64,000 nt of DNA from an uncultured Marmoricola sp. (GCA_937868075.1 CALMLL010000033.1:26546-90545), one strand, 5' to 3'. Positions 6,474-16,222 are shown, counted from the first letter of the stretch. Translations and numbers: made by a program. Notes: generated by a model not told the origin, from the letters alone.

Positions 6474-8147
6474 TCAGGCCGTGGCACCGGTCTTGGCGTA
6501 CCGCTTGATGGACCAGGCCATCGGCTCGTAGTAGCTGGAGCCCTTCAGCTGGACGATCTCCACGGTCTTGCCGGGGCGGGGTGCGTGGATCATCTGCCCG
6601 TTGCCGATGTAGATGCCGACGTGCCCGAAGCTGCCTGGTGAGCCCGACCCGTTCCCGCTGAAAGCGATCACGTCGCCAGGCTGCATCTTCGTCCAGTCTC
6701 TGGGCACGGTAGTCCCCCTGGCGTCCATTCCCTGGTCCTCGGCGCTGTGCGGCAGCTGGATCCCGGTGGAGTTGTAGACGGCGAACATGACCAGGCCTGA
6801 GCAGTCGAAGCCGACCGTCTTGGTGCCGTCGAGGCTGGGGCTGGAGTAGATGCCCAGGCTTGGGCCTTGGTAGTTGCCGCCGCCCCAGCTGTAGGGGGTG
6901 CCCTGGTAGTGCTTGGCGGCCGAGACGATGGCCGCGCCGGAACCGTCGCCGGGGTTCAGCGGTTCTCCTGGGCCGCCGCCCTCGCAGCCCTCGAGGAAGC
7001 CGCCGGCGGGCAGGCTCTCCAGCAGGGAGGGGTCGGCGGTCAGCGTGGACACCATGAGCACGGCATCGGCCCAGTACGGCTGGTAGTGGTAGGGGTCGGC
7101 GTTGCGCTGCGCCTTGTGCGCGGCCAGGGTGGGTTCCATCTGCAGGTAGCCGGGGACGGCGATGAGTGCCTTGAAGAAGTTGGTCGAGGCGATGGTGGGG
7201 TTCATTCGGTCGGCCAGGGTCCCCCAGGCTCCGTTGGCCCGCTGCTGGAAGAGCCCGCGCGAGTCCGGGCCGGCGGCGTCGCCGTAGCCGATGTTGACCA
7301 GGCTGGACTCTCCCATCGCGGTCATCACGCCGATGGTGATCGTCTTGGCGTCCAGACCCATGGCCTGGCCGGCCTTGATGACGTAGCCGGCGTTGACGAC
7401 CTGCTCGCCCTTGTAGGGCCCGACCTGGGCCGGGAGGTTCGAGATAACGGGCTTGGCGGTGATGGTGCCGGTTCTTGGGGTGGCCAGGATCGGGTCGGTG
7501 TTGCCGGTGGGAGTGGATCCGGGGGTCGCGGTGGTGACCGCCGGCGGTGCCGTTGCTGTTCCGCGGGTGGGTGGCAGGGTCAGGCCTTGGGTGGTGAGCC
7601 ACTGGCGCGGGTCGACGGGCTGTCCGTTCACCTTGACCGTGAAGTGAAGGTGCGGGCCGGTCGAGTTGCCGGTGGAGCCCTCCATGCCCAAAGGCTTGCC
7701 GGGCCAGACCTTCTCTCCGGGGGTGACCGAGCGGGAGGCCAGGTGCATGTAGACGGTGTTCACGCCACCGCCGTGGTCGACGACCACCATGTTGCCGCCG
7801 CCGGTGGGGTCGGTGGGCAGAGATGAGACGACGCCGGCGCTAGAGGCCACGACCGTCTTGGAGGTTCCGGTCATGACCAGGTCGATGCCGCCGTGCAGGC
7901 GGTAGACGCCGTTGCCGTAGGGGCCGGGGTTGTACCTCATGCCGTACTCGCTGGTGATGGTGAAGGCGCCGGTGACCGGAAGGCGGACCGGGCCACCGAC
8001 GGGGTTGACGACCGAGGTGATACACGGGTTCTGGGAGGCGGAGGCGCTGGCGCTGAAGATCACGGCCACCAGGCCGAGCAGTATGGGGCCGAGGAGCATG
8101 CTCATCCCGGTCAGCGCGACCAGGACGAAGATGAGCTTCTTCTTCAT
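6474..8147 (-). CDS. three-domain cell-wall hydrolase (M23, lytic-transglycosylase-like, NlpC/P60)
   Basis: A 557-residue exported enzyme that would open peptidoglycan for the secretion channel, the VirB1 role. A membrane anchor or signal (residues 4-30) is followed by an M23 metallopeptidase domain with HGGID near residue 82 and HLHF near 165. A Pro/Thr linker leads to a transglycosylase-like segment (GESSL near 278, SRGLFQQR), then a C-terminal NlpC/P60 domain with FDCSGL (catalytic Cys near 445), GHVGIYIG (His near 506) and HAP. The start overlaps the stop of the upstream gene (ATGA) and has a GGAG site. Last gene of the secretion operon. Confidence 0.9.
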   Translation of the reverse strand: MKKKLIFVLVALTGMSMLLGPILLGLVAVIFSASASASQNPCITSVVNPVGGPVRLPVTGAFTITSEYGMRYNPGPYGNGVYRLHGGIDLVMTGTSKTVVASSAGVVSSLPTDPTGGGNMVVVDHGGGVNTVYMHLASRSVTPGEKVWPGKPLGMEGSTGNSTGPHLHFTVKVNGQPVDPRQWLTTQGLTLPPTRGTATAPPAVTTATPGSTPTGNTDPILATPRTGTITAKPVISNLPAQVGPYKGEQVVNAGYVIKAGQAMGLDAKTITIGVMTAMGESSLVNIGYGDAAGPDSRGLFQQRANGAWGTLADRMNPTIASTNFFKALIAVPGYLQMEPTLAAHKAQRNADPYHYQPYWADAVLMVSTLTADPSLLESLPAGGFLEGCEGGGPGEPLNPGDGSGAAIVSAAKHYQGTPYSWGGGNYQGPSLGIYSSPSLDGTKTVGFDCSGLVMFAVYNSTGIQLPHSAEDQGMDARGTTVPRDWTKMQPGDVIAFSGNGSGSPGSFGHVGIYIGNGQMIHAPRPGKTVEIVQLKGSSYYEPMAWSIKRYAKTGATA

Positions 8148-8767
8148 CGCTGGCCACCGCTCTCCGGGCTGGCCCGGGTGATCCGGATCCCGTCGCCGGT
8201 GGTGGTCATCTCGACCCGGTACCAGCCGGCGTCGGTGGGGACGCGGGCGATCGCCAGCAGCTGGCTCGGTGCGTCGCTGGGCACGATGGTCGCCGGGCCG
8301 GTGACCGTGGTGAAGGGCACATTCTGGGGGTCGGTCCCCTCGTATGCCGTGACTGCCTGCTCGCTCAGGTGCAGGGCGACCTTGGCCCACCACTGCTGCT
8401 CGGTCACCGTGGCGGGCCGGGCGAAGTCGGCCATGAACGCCTCGGCGGCCTTGGCGTAGGCGGTGAACTGCTTGGCCTGGTCCTCATCGCGGGCGGTTGC
8501 CGGCGCCGTGGGGTCGACCAGGTCACCCTCGGGTTCGACCGGATTGACTGCAGGAGCCTGGGGGCTGCTCGTCGACGTCGAGGTGGTGCCGGTCGGGGTA
8601 GCGGCGGCCGGGGACGGGGTGACCGGCGCAGGGACCGCGACCGTAGGAGCGGAGGATGTCGCGCTGGGCTGGGAGGGGGAAGGTGGCGCGGCGTCACGCT
8701 GCTGCAGGAACCACAGGGCGACCAGGACCACGGCTGCCAGGACGAGGGAGCCAAGATATCGGCGCAT
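8144..8767 (-). CDS. membrane-anchored transfer protein, possibly VirB8/TcpC-like
   Basis: A 207-residue protein with one N-terminal transmembrane helix (residues 5-21), a long Pro/Ser/Thr linker (30-90), and a C-terminal alpha/beta domain of about 110 residues. The domain has DEDQAKQFTAYAKAAEAFM followed by strands (VPFTTVTGPATIV, WYRVEMTTTGDGIRIT), reminiscent of the NTF2-like domains of VirB8/TcpC. It sits between the VirB6-like and wall-hydrolase genes and overlaps the latter. A periplasmic-side scaffold role is inferred. Confidence 0.7.
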   Translation of the reverse strand: MRRYLGSLVLAAVVLVALWFLQQRDAAPPSPSQPSATSSAPTVAVPAPVTPSPAAATPTGTTSTSTSSPQAPAVNPVEPEGDLVDPTAPATARDEDQAKQFTAYAKAAEAFMADFARPATVTEQQWWAKVALHLSEQAVTAYEGTDPQNVPFTTVTGPATIVPSDAPSQLLAIARVPTDAGWYRVEMTTTGDGIRITRASPESGGQR

Positions 8768-8782
8768 GTCAGATCAGGTCCT

Positions 8783-11005
8783 TCAGGCGGAGCGGCGGGG
8801 GCGACGGGCACGGTCAGCCAGCCGCTGGCGCAGCTGGGCGGCGCGCTGGGCGTTCTCTGACTGCGGCGGAGCAGCGGGAGGGCTCGTCCGGGAGGGCCTC
8901 TTCACCGGAGGTGGCGAGCCCGCCGGCGATGCGGGACGGGCAGGCTGCCGAGGAGCGGGCTTCCTGCCCGGGGGCGGAGTGTTCTTGCCTGTCGGGGCGG
9001 GGGTGCCCTTGCCGGGGCGCGTCTGCGGGGTCGGCGAGGGGGTGCTGCGCGGCGGGGCGGACCGGGAGGTCGTGGAGGTCGAACTCGAGGAGATGACCTC
9101 GCCCTGGATCACCGGGCCCGCGGGGCGCTGCGGGTGACCGGGCCGGGGTGCCGGCCTGGTCCGCATCGGCATCGGCCGGGCTGGGCTGGCGCTGCGCGTC
9201 AGACGCGCGGCCAGAGCCACTCGGCGGGCGGTCTTGCCGGCGCTGGCGGCACGTGCTGCACCGGTCACCGCGGTCGAAGCTCCACCGGTGGCATACGCCA
9301 GCGCGGCGTGGGTGCCCGCGCGCACGAGGGCCCCGGCGGCCTTCTTGCGCCCCTGGATCCGGGGTAGGTCGCCACTGGGAGCAGGCGAAGGGGGCTGGCC
9401 GGGGCCGCCCGGAGGCAGATGTGGGCGATCGGGGCCGCCGGGCAGCTGCGGTCGACCGGGCCCTCCCCCGCCGGGGCGCGGTGTCGGTACGACGTCGACG
9501 TGGGGCAACGGGCCGTTGCCGCCGTCGTTGCGGCGCGGGAAGGGGAAGAAGACCGCGGCCTGCTGACGGTTGTCCACGAAGGTGGTGCCGGCCTCCCGGT
9601 TGGCGGCCGCGCGCTGAGCTCGCAGCTGAGCCAGGCCGGTGGCGGTGCGGACGGCCGTGGACGCGGCGCCCAGACCCATGCCGGGTGACCGCTCAGGCAG
9701 GCGGGTCGCCGGAGCTCCCCCGGGGCGCTGGGACATCCATTGCGCCAGCCGCTGGGCGGCAGCCTTGAGCTGCTTGCGCTGACGCATGTAGACGAAGATC
9801 CCGACGATGATCAGGATGTCGACGATCACGAAGGTCTTGGGGATCGACTCCCCCTTGGAGGCAGCGAACAGCGCCTGGATCACCAGCAGGAACACCGACA
9901 GGAAGACGCTGGTGAAGACGATGAGCAGCAGGGCCACGATCGTCTCGGCGGCGGTCAGCATCAGAGATCCGCGGCCGCCGCCGGGCAGCAGGCCGGTCAC
10001 GAACGTCACGATCGCCTTCAAGGACTGGAACATCGCCCACACCGCGGCGGCGATCACCGAGCCGCCCAGCAGCATGCACATCGCCAAGATCACGAACGCG
10101 GCCGGGAAGAAGACGATCGAGCCCAGGGCCATCGACGCGGAGGGGTTGGCGGCGTACTCCCCGAGGGTGTTGTCGCAGTCGGAGATCTTGTCCCGGATGT
10201 CCGACTCGTTACCGTAGGGCCCGCCCTTGACGACGTCGTTGTAGGCGCCCTCGCACTTGCCGCCGTCGAGGACCTGGCCGAAGTTGATCATCTGGGTGGG
10301 CTGTCGGATGAAGGTGTCGACCAGCTGCCCGGTCTGCGCCTGGCGCAGCTGCTCGGGGCTCTTGCCTTCGGCGTCGCCGGTGGCCAGGGCGGCGGCGAGC
10401 TCCTGGCCGGTCTGGTTGGCCTTGACGATGTAGCCGTTCTGGCCGGCGATCATCTGCACGGGCTGGGCGAAGACGCCGGAGGCCAGAGCGGCGATGACGC
10501 AGGCGATGCCGACTTCCCAGATCGCGGTAGTGTGGCGGCCCTTGAGCATCCACAGCCCGGCCAGCAGCGCGGTCAGGGTCAAGAAGGTGGGGACCAGTCC
10601 GAGGCGGGTGACGACCTGCTGCATCGCGTCGCCGACCGACAGCAGCGGGGCAGCGATCGTCTGCACCCAGGTGAAGGACAGGACCCAGTCAAGGAACCAC
10701 AGCGACAGTGCGCACCAGGACCGGTAGGCGCCCCAGCAGGCATCAGTGATCGACGCCCAGAAGAACTTGTCCGGGGAGGTGATCCCGCCCCGGTCCAAGG
10801 ACATCTCGAAGTTCCAGATCGAGATCCCGCGAGAGTCCTTCAGGTCGATCCAGGCCAGCGCCGGCGGGGTCTGGCCGATCTTGTCCGCGGCGGCGATCGG
10901 GGCCGCAGCCGCGGACTGCACGCGCACGAACATCAGCAGCATCCAGCCGGCGAACACCGACAGGGCGCGCCGGAGCCAGGGGCCGCGAGCTCGCAGCCAC
11001 GTCAT
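8783..11005 (-). CDS. VirB6/TrbL-like polytopic membrane protein with Pro-rich tail
   Basis: A 740-residue inner-membrane channel component of the type IV secretion system. After an N-terminal hydrophobic segment (about residues 12-36) come an outside loop with two Cys, then several transmembrane helices between about 85 and 180 and a block of four to five between 290 and 410. The last 300 residues are disordered, rich in Pro, Arg and Gly (PGGPDRPHLPPGGPGQPP and similar), probably cytoplasmic. The membrane topology and the position directly after the VirB4-like ATPase (ATGA overlap) support the role. Primary-sequence similarity to VirB6 is weak, as usual. Confidence 0.8.
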   Translation of the reverse strand: MTWLRARGPWLRRALSVFAGWMLLMFVRVQSAAAAPIAAADKIGQTPPALAWIDLKDSRGISIWNFEMSLDRGGITSPDKFFWASITDACWGAYRSWCALSLWFLDWVLSFTWVQTIAAPLLSVGDAMQQVVTRLGLVPTFLTLTALLAGLWMLKGRHTTAIWEVGIACVIAALASGVFAQPVQMIAGQNGYIVKANQTGQELAAALATGDAEGKSPEQLRQAQTGQLVDTFIRQPTQMINFGQVLDGGKCEGAYNDVVKGGPYGNESDIRDKISDCDNTLGEYAANPSASMALGSIVFFPAAFVILAMCMLLGGSVIAAAVWAMFQSLKAIVTFVTGLLPGGGRGSLMLTAAETIVALLLIVFTSVFLSVFLLVIQALFAASKGESIPKTFVIVDILIIVGIFVYMRQRKQLKAAAQRLAQWMSQRPGGAPATRLPERSPGMGLGAASTAVRTATGLAQLRAQRAAANREAGTTFVDNRQQAAVFFPFPRRNDGGNGPLPHVDVVPTPRPGGGGPGRPQLPGGPDRPHLPPGGPGQPPSPAPSGDLPRIQGRKKAAGALVRAGTHAALAYATGGASTAVTGAARAASAGKTARRVALAARLTRSASPARPMPMRTRPAPRPGHPQRPAGPVIQGEVISSSSTSTTSRSAPPRSTPSPTPQTRPGKGTPAPTGKNTPPPGRKPAPRQPARPASPAGSPPPVKRPSRTSPPAAPPQSENAQRAAQLRQRLADRARRPRRSA

Positions 11006-13575
11006 GCCGTCTCCTGATTACGGGGTGCGGCCTTGGTGCTGGCCGAGCCGCCGGCGGTGATCGCGGCCGAGCGCTCATCGCGGGCCGGCAGCAGGACCTT
11101 GACCCTGCCGACGTTGCCGGACATGTCGCGCATGGTGGCCTCGCCGCGGCGGTGCACCGGGACCGCCTTGCCGTCCGGGCCGAGGGGGGAGGTGTCGTGG
11201 CGGACCATCTCGATCAGCTGCTCGTCCTCGGCGTCCAGGTCCAGCCAGGCCAGGCCGCGCTTGGCCAGGGTCTTGTCGCGGTGGCGCATGAGGATGCGGG
11301 TGGGGATCAGGCCGCGCAGGGTCGGGGAGCCGAAGTCGGCCTCGGGGTCGTGGGAGTCCAGGAGCACCACGGCGCGGTGCTTGCGGCCGTCACGCACGAA
11401 GTCCACGAGTTCACGCTCACCCTCGAAGGAGATGGTCATCGAGTGAGCCTCGGAGACCACGAACCCGGCCAGGGTGGAGGTGTCCTCGAAGCAGACGTGG
11501 CGGGCCAGGGCGGCGATGAGCGCGTTGAGGGCTCGGCCGAACAGCTTCTCCAGGCCGAGCTGCTCGAAGAGGTGCTCGTGCTCGAGCTCTTCGCGGGAGG
11601 GCAGCTGCAGGGTGTGGGTGCGGATGACGACCGCGCGGGTAGACAGGTCCAGTGGCGGGACCGTGCCGTCGAAGATGACGCGCCCGATCTCGCGGCGGGC
11701 GAAGACGTTGACCAGGCGGGCCAGCTCGCTGGCGCCGGGGAGGGTGCAGCCGTCGTGCAGGTGGGCGAGCAGGTCGCCGGAGGAGGTCAGCTCGTGCTTC
11801 TCCAGGTAGGCCGGGTCGAGGACGTCGGAGAGCAGCACGCCTCGTTCGCTGGTGGGGCGGACGTTGAGCAGCGGGGTGAGGAAGGTCTGCATGATCCGGC
11901 TGCCGGTGCGGGGGCCGAAGACGCGCAGGGGGTCAAGGGACAGCTCGGGGTCGGCGGCGTTGACGACGACGGCTCGGGTCAGTGCGCCGGCCCACGATGC
12001 CCACTCCCCCTTGGCGGTGCGGTCGGCGATGACGAGCTGGCCGCCGCGGTCGATGACGTCGCCGGCGAGCTTCATCAAGGTCGCGGTCTTGCCGGCGCCG
12101 AGTTCGCCGGCGACGGCGGCCGAGCCGGAGATCTGCCGGTCGGAGGCTCCCTCGAGGTCGTGCAGGACGACGCTGGTCGGGCCGCAGGGGACGTTGGGGG
12201 CCAGGAGTGGGCCGTGGGCGATGTTCAGGCCGAGGGCGGAGCCCTTGGAGTCGCCTAGGCGGACCGAGGCCAGGGGGACGGTGGCGGCCAATGCCTTGCT
12301 GGTGGTGATCTGGGCGAACTCGCGCACGGCGCGCGAGGCGGGCACGCCGGGCTGCATCGCCCACCACAGCTCCTCCTGGTAGCCCAGGGGTGCGGAGAGC
12401 TTGTAGCCGGTGTCGCCGAGGAAGTCGGCCAGGGCGCGCGCCTGCTGTCGGGAGGAGTCAGGGGTGGGGCCGGCAACCGCGAAGATCATGGTGGCCTGGG
12501 CTTCGGCCTCCAGCTTGTCGGACTCGAGGATGGAGACGTACTCGGCCAGGTCGTCAGCTACCCGGTCGAGCATGTTCAGGCCGTGGGAGACCTCGCCTTC
12601 GCGCTGGCCGTATTGCTCGTTGAGGTTGCGCAGGGCGCGCTGGTTTTGGGAGGCGACGGCGGCCGAGGAGCGGATCGACAGTCGCATCGCCCAGTCGACG
12701 TCGATGCCGGATTCGTCGATGCGGCCGATGACCTCTGAGCCGGGGAAGACCATGCCCCCGTCGGGGACGTCGGAGATGACCATGAGGGACTGGTAGGACG
12801 CCTCGGTGTCGGCGACCGATGAGGCGTCGGTGACCTTGAGGTAGCGGCGCGAGATCGGGTTGAGGCGGGCCGGGGACTTGGGGTCCAGGTCGCTCTGGCC
12901 GCCCTCGTCGAGGACCGGTTCGCCCAGGGCTGCGCCGGTCTTGGGTGCCAGGAGTGCCGCGGCGACATCGTCTTCGCCGTCGCCGGGTAGGTCGAGGTCC
13001 TGGAAAAGTCCGCGGCGGATCGCGTGCTGGTGGAGCCAGACCATCTGGGCTGGGGTGGCCGGGGTGGGGTTGAAGGGGCCGGGGATGCTCTCGGAGACTC
13101 GTGCGGCCTGGGCCAGGCGACGTTCGACGTCGCCGAGCTTGACGGCGGCGCGGGGCAGGCCGAGGCGGTCGCGCAGGTCGGAGGTGGCGGCCTTGAACGG
13201 CTCGGTAAACCGGTCCGAGGGCTTGTCGTCCCCCAGCGGGACCGAGAGCCAGTAGATGCGCTGGCCGGGGCCGATGTGGTCGAGGGTGTCCAGGGTGGCC
13301 TCGCACTCGGCGACCCAGTCCGGGCAGTCCTCGAGGTCGACCCCGTCGAGCATCTTGGAGACCACGACCGCTGGGTCCAGGCCGGAGTTGATACCCAGCA
13401 GCAAGGACTCCCCCGGTAGTGCCCGGAACAGCGCTTGGTGCAGGGCGCGCACGCCGTGCTTGTCCTTGGTGGGGCGCAGGCCGTAGGGAAGGCCGGTGAG
13501 CAGCCAGTCGGCCCACACCGATCCCGAGCGGGTCCAGCGGAGGTTGGCGGCCATGGAACGGGACGGGGTGCGCAT
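11002..13575 (-). CDS. VirB4-like secretion ATPase
   Basis: An 857-residue ATPase that powers the type IV secretion channel. The N-terminal 450 residues match the VirB4/TraC layout (ALHQALFRALPGESLLLGINSG; a helical AEYVSILESDKLEAEAQATMIF region). The P-loop GELGAGKTATL is near residue 490, the Walker B-like segment FVVSEAHSM near 703 (Ser in place of the usual Asp) and LLDSHDPEADF follows. The start (ATG at 13575) has AGGAGG five bases before it and shares a base with the preceding stop. Part of the 16071-6474 operon. Confidence 0.87.
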   Translation of the reverse strand: MRTPSRSMAANLRWTRSGSVWADWLLTGLPYGLRPTKDKHGVRALHQALFRALPGESLLLGINSGLDPAVVVSKMLDGVDLEDCPDWVAECEATLDTLDHIGPGQRIYWLSVPLGDDKPSDRFTEPFKAATSDLRDRLGLPRAAVKLGDVERRLAQAARVSESIPGPFNPTPATPAQMVWLHQHAIRRGLFQDLDLPGDGEDDVAAALLAPKTGAALGEPVLDEGGQSDLDPKSPARLNPISRRYLKVTDASSVADTEASYQSLMVISDVPDGGMVFPGSEVIGRIDESGIDVDWAMRLSIRSSAAVASQNQRALRNLNEQYGQREGEVSHGLNMLDRVADDLAEYVSILESDKLEAEAQATMIFAVAGPTPDSSRQQARALADFLGDTGYKLSAPLGYQEELWWAMQPGVPASRAVREFAQITTSKALAATVPLASVRLGDSKGSALGLNIAHGPLLAPNVPCGPTSVVLHDLEGASDRQISGSAAVAGELGAGKTATLMKLAGDVIDRGGQLVIADRTAKGEWASWAGALTRAVVVNAADPELSLDPLRVFGPRTGSRIMQTFLTPLLNVRPTSERGVLLSDVLDPAYLEKHELTSSGDLLAHLHDGCTLPGASELARLVNVFARREIGRVIFDGTVPPLDLSTRAVVIRTHTLQLPSREELEHEHLFEQLGLEKLFGRALNALIAALARHVCFEDTSTLAGFVVSEAHSMTISFEGERELVDFVRDGRKHRAVVLLDSHDPEADFGSPTLRGLIPTRILMRHRDKTLAKRGLAWLDLDAEDEQLIEMVRHDTSPLGPDGKAVPVHRRGEATMRDMSGNVGRVKVLLPARDERSAAITAGGSASTKAAPRNQETA

Positions 13576-14249
13576 CAGTCCTCCTGGGACGCGCCCGACG
13601 AGGCGAGCAGGCGCTGTACCTCGGTCAGCGCCGGCGAGGCCGAGCTGCGGGGTGCGGTGGCGGGTACGGGACGGAGCCGGGTCGAGGCAGGCGCGGCCGC
13701 GACCGAGGGCTGCTGGGAGGGGGCTGGGCGGGACCACCTGGGCCGCGGGAGCCGTCGACGAGTGCGGGTCGGTCGGGGCGGCGTGGGTGCGGCCCGGCGT
13801 GCCTGGATCTCGGCCAGGGACGGTGCGTCGTGGTTGATGACCAGGCGGGAGCGGGTCGGTCGGGCCCGGCGGATCCGTACCGGAGCTCCGCCCAGGTGTC
13901 CCTGGGCTGGTGAGCTGAGGGCACGGATCGCGCCGGAGCCGACCGAGATCGGGTTACGGGACCCGATCGGGAGCCGCCCCAGGAGCACCACGAGGCCGTA
14001 GGCGCAGCCGAGGAGGATGAGCGCGTTGCCGATCAGGCCGAAGTGGCCCCACAGCCACGTCGTCTTGCTGCCGATCACGATGAACGCCACGCCCGCGATC
14101 ACCTGGGTGTAGGTGTACGGGCCGCCCCAGATGGTGGCGCCGTCGGGTGTCTTCCCGATCAGCTGAGGGAAGCGGCGGGCACGGGTGTACCACTTGACGA
14201 CCTCGTAGGCCTCGCCGCTGCTGGTGCGCGGGTTCGTCGTTGTCGACAT
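13575..14249 (-). CDS. TcpE/PrgI-like membrane protein (VirB3 role)
   Basis: A 224-residue protein. The first 100 residues have the layout of TcpE/PrgI conjugation proteins: a basic start with Y-x-R-x-RRFP, a GGPYTYTQ turn, and two transmembrane helices (about 53-72 and 76-95). The remainder is an Arg/Pro/Ala-rich cytoplasmic tail. VirB3-like proteins sit directly upstream of the VirB4 ATPase, as here. The ATG at 14249 is chosen because AAGGAGGAGA precedes it; a longer frame exists but has no such site. Confidence 0.72.
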   Translation of the reverse strand: MSTTTNPRTSSGEAYEVVKWYTRARRFPQLIGKTPDGATIWGGPYTYTQVIAGVAFIVIGSKTTWLWGHFGLIGNALILLGCAYGLVVLLGRLPIGSRNPISVGSGAIRALSSPAQGHLGGAPVRIRRARPTRSRLVINHDAPSLAEIQARRAAPTPPRPTRTRRRLPRPRWSRPAPSQQPSVAAAPASTRLRPVPATAPRSSASPALTEVQRLLASSGASQED

Positions 14250-14289
14250 CGCTGTCTCCTCCTTGGATTGCCGGTAGTCCTGGTTCCGG

Positions 14290-14649
14290 TCAGGTGGTGG
14301 AGGGGAAAGCAGACGGGCCGGCGGGGCCGGGGATGACATGGACGGCGACCGGGCCCATGCTCATCTCGTTGCCGACGCGGTCCTTGATGTCGGTGACCGA
14401 CCAGACACCCCAGATGAAGATGCCGGCGGCGATCAGCGAGATGATGATGCGGGCCATGGCGCCGCGGGAGGCGACCGCCTGAATGATCACGAAGATGATC
14501 CCCAGGGTGACCGCGACACCGCGCAGCACCGTCTGGGTCTGGGTGTTCTTCGACGTGACCCAGTCGAGGATCCCGTCGCCGGCGGCCATGACGACGCCGG
14601 ACTGGTGAGCAGAGATGACCTCGCTGCTCAGCTGGATGAGTGCGGACAT
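14290..14649 (-). CDS. small two-helix membrane protein, pilin-like (VirB2 position)
   Basis: A 119-residue protein with two transmembrane helices (about 42-60 and 67-86) separated by a short Arg-containing loop, preceded by an amphipathic N-terminus. This layout and the gene position (between the TcpC-like and TcpE-like genes) match VirB2/TrbC-type pilins or TcpD-like proteins. There is no clear signal-peptide cleavage site. A strong ribosome site (AGGAGGA) precedes the ATG. Sequence similarity alone is too weak to decide between pilin and accessory subunit. Confidence 0.65.
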   Translation of the reverse strand: MSALIQLSSEVISAHQSGVVMAAGDGILDWVTSKNTQTQTVLRGVAVTLGIIFVIIQAVASRGAMARIIISLIAAGIFIWGVWSVTDIKDRVGNEMSMGPVAVHVIPGPAGPSAFPSTT

Positions 14650-14662
14650 GGTGGTGCTCCTC

Positions 14663-15736
14663 CTACGGGGCGGTGGTCGGCGTGGGGCTGCCGGCCGGGG
14701 GTGGGGTGGCGCTACCCGAAGGCCGGGTAGACGCCGGGCCCGGCGCCGAGCTGGCGGCGGGAGCCTGGGACTGCTGCTGCACCGGGGCGGGGTCGATCGC
14801 GGAGATCTCCCAGCGGCCGGCGCGGGCAGTCAGGGTCAGCGCATAGGCGACGTTGGCGGTCTGCTGGTCGGTGACCACCGCCGTGCCCAGCGCCAGGACT
14901 CGGGTCTTGGTGCCGTCCTGCGGGACGGCCGCCGGTGGCTGGTCGCTGCCGGCGGCGCGGATCTCCGAGAGCCGGACCGAGGTGTACGGTGCCGGGGTGA
15001 GCGGGGTCAGGTTGACTCCTGGGGTCAGGTAGCGAGAGACGTCACCCGAGCCGGCGATGTAGGCCGTCAGGAACTGGCCCACGGCCTGCCCGAGCGGGGT
15101 GGTCAGGTCGACCTGGGCGCGGTAGCCGTTGGAGGAACCGACTGTCACCGGCGGCGGGGACACAGGGGCCGGCAGGGTCAGCGCGGTCAGCCCGCCCTGG
15201 GCGTACCGGACGGGGACCTGGAAGTAGCGGCGGGCGGTGGTCTTGTTCGCGTCGGTGATGGTGGCGGCCACGGTCACCGACCAGGTGCCATCGACGAAGG
15301 TGATCCCCGAGACGGCCGAGTCGTCGACCTTGAAGGCCGTCTGGGACAGCCCCGAGACCTGGGCGTCCTTGACTAGAGCCAGCATCGGGTCGGGCTTGTC
15401 CTGGGTAGTGGTCAGCCAGGTAACGACCACCTGCTGGGCGAACTGGCCGACGATCGCGCGCTCGTTGGACTGGTCCACCGGGGCAACAACGGGGGCGGCG
15501 GAGGGCTGGCTGGACTGCAGGAAAGCCAGGCCGCCGGCCACTGCACCCACCGGGCCGAGCGCCAGGCAGGTCAACAGGCCGACCGTGGCGGCCTTGGCGC
15601 CGAGCGCTGAGGTGGTCTGGTGGCGGCCGTCGGCCACGGGCGGCAGGTCCTCGAACTCGACATCGTCGCTCTGGTCGACATCGAGCTCAGGGTCGGCCTT
15701 CCTCGACCCGCGGCGCAGCGACAGGGTGGGGCTCAT
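14663..15736 (-). CDS. TcpC-like conjugation scaffold protein
   Basis: A 357-residue bitopic membrane protein. An acidic cytoplasmic N-terminus, one transmembrane helix (about 47-72), then two successive alpha/beta domains of the TcpC/VirB8 type: the first about residues 90-190 (AIVGQFAQQVVVTWL), the second about 205-320 (PLGQAVGQFLTAYIAGSGDVSRYLTPGV, then WEISAIDP). A Pro/Ser/Thr tail of about 35 residues ends it. TcpC of pCW3 forms the channel scaffold in Gram-positive conjugation. Its ATG overlaps the stop of the preceding small gene. Confidence 0.85.
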   Translation of the reverse strand: MSPTLSLRRGSRKADPELDVDQSDDVEFEDLPPVADGRHQTTSALGAKAATVGLLTCLALGPVGAVAGGLAFLQSSQPSAAPVVAPVDQSNERAIVGQFAQQVVVTWLTTTQDKPDPMLALVKDAQVSGLSQTAFKVDDSAVSGITFVDGTWSVTVAATITDANKTTARRYFQVPVRYAQGGLTALTLPAPVSPPPVTVGSSNGYRAQVDLTTPLGQAVGQFLTAYIAGSGDVSRYLTPGVNLTPLTPAPYTSVRLSEIRAAGSDQPPAAVPQDGTKTRVLALGTAVVTDQQTANVAYALTLTARAGRWEISAIDPAPVQQQSQAPAASSAPGPASTRPSGSATPPPAGSPTPTTAP

Positions 15737-16071
15737 GCCGCACCTCCCGGAGCCAGGGCCGGGGTCATGAACTGACAGGACCGCCGGACCACCGGCGGAG
15801 CCTGCGGGCGGGACCCGACGGTTCTGTCAGTCGTCATGGGCGAGACCACCTGGAGCGGGGGGCGCGACTCCCCAGGCCGGGCCAGACGCCGGATCGCCCG
15901 GCGGACCGCCGGCGACTCGGCGCGCTCGAGGGCAGCCTTCATCCGGCTGGTCGCCTGCTCGTCCAGAGGGCTCGCGGCCAGGGGCCCCAGGGCCAGCACG
16001 ATCGCGTCGCGGGCAGCGTGGACGGCGGCAGCGTCGGCCAGGTCGCGGGGAACGCGATTGGTGCGGCTCAT
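15733..16071 (-). CDS. first gene of the secretion operon, small helical protein
   Basis: A 112-residue, mainly helical, Ala/Arg-rich protein (RDLADAAAVHAARDAIVLALGPL, then ERAESPAVRRAIRRLARPG) with no membrane segment. The start at 16071 is chosen for its AGGAGA ribosome site; an in-frame ATG further upstream lacks one. It is coupled to tcpC by ATGA. It may be a regulator or cytoplasmic assembly factor; no family is recognised. Confidence 0.6.
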   Translation of the reverse strand: MSRTNRVPRDLADAAAVHAARDAIVLALGPLAASPLDEQATSRMKAALERAESPAVRRAIRRLARPGESRPPLQVVSPMTTDRTVGSRPQAPPVVRRSCQFMTPALAPGGAA

Positions 16072-16222
16072 GGTCTCTCCTCGTGCGGCAGGTTTCTTCC
16101 GACGTCTCTGGAAGGTGCCGAGCCCAGGCCGGCTGTGACGAGCACGGAGGAGATATCGCCCAACTTTTTTCCCGACACCCAACGGGCGCGTTATCGCAGG
16201 TCACAGGGCCATCAGCAGGTGG

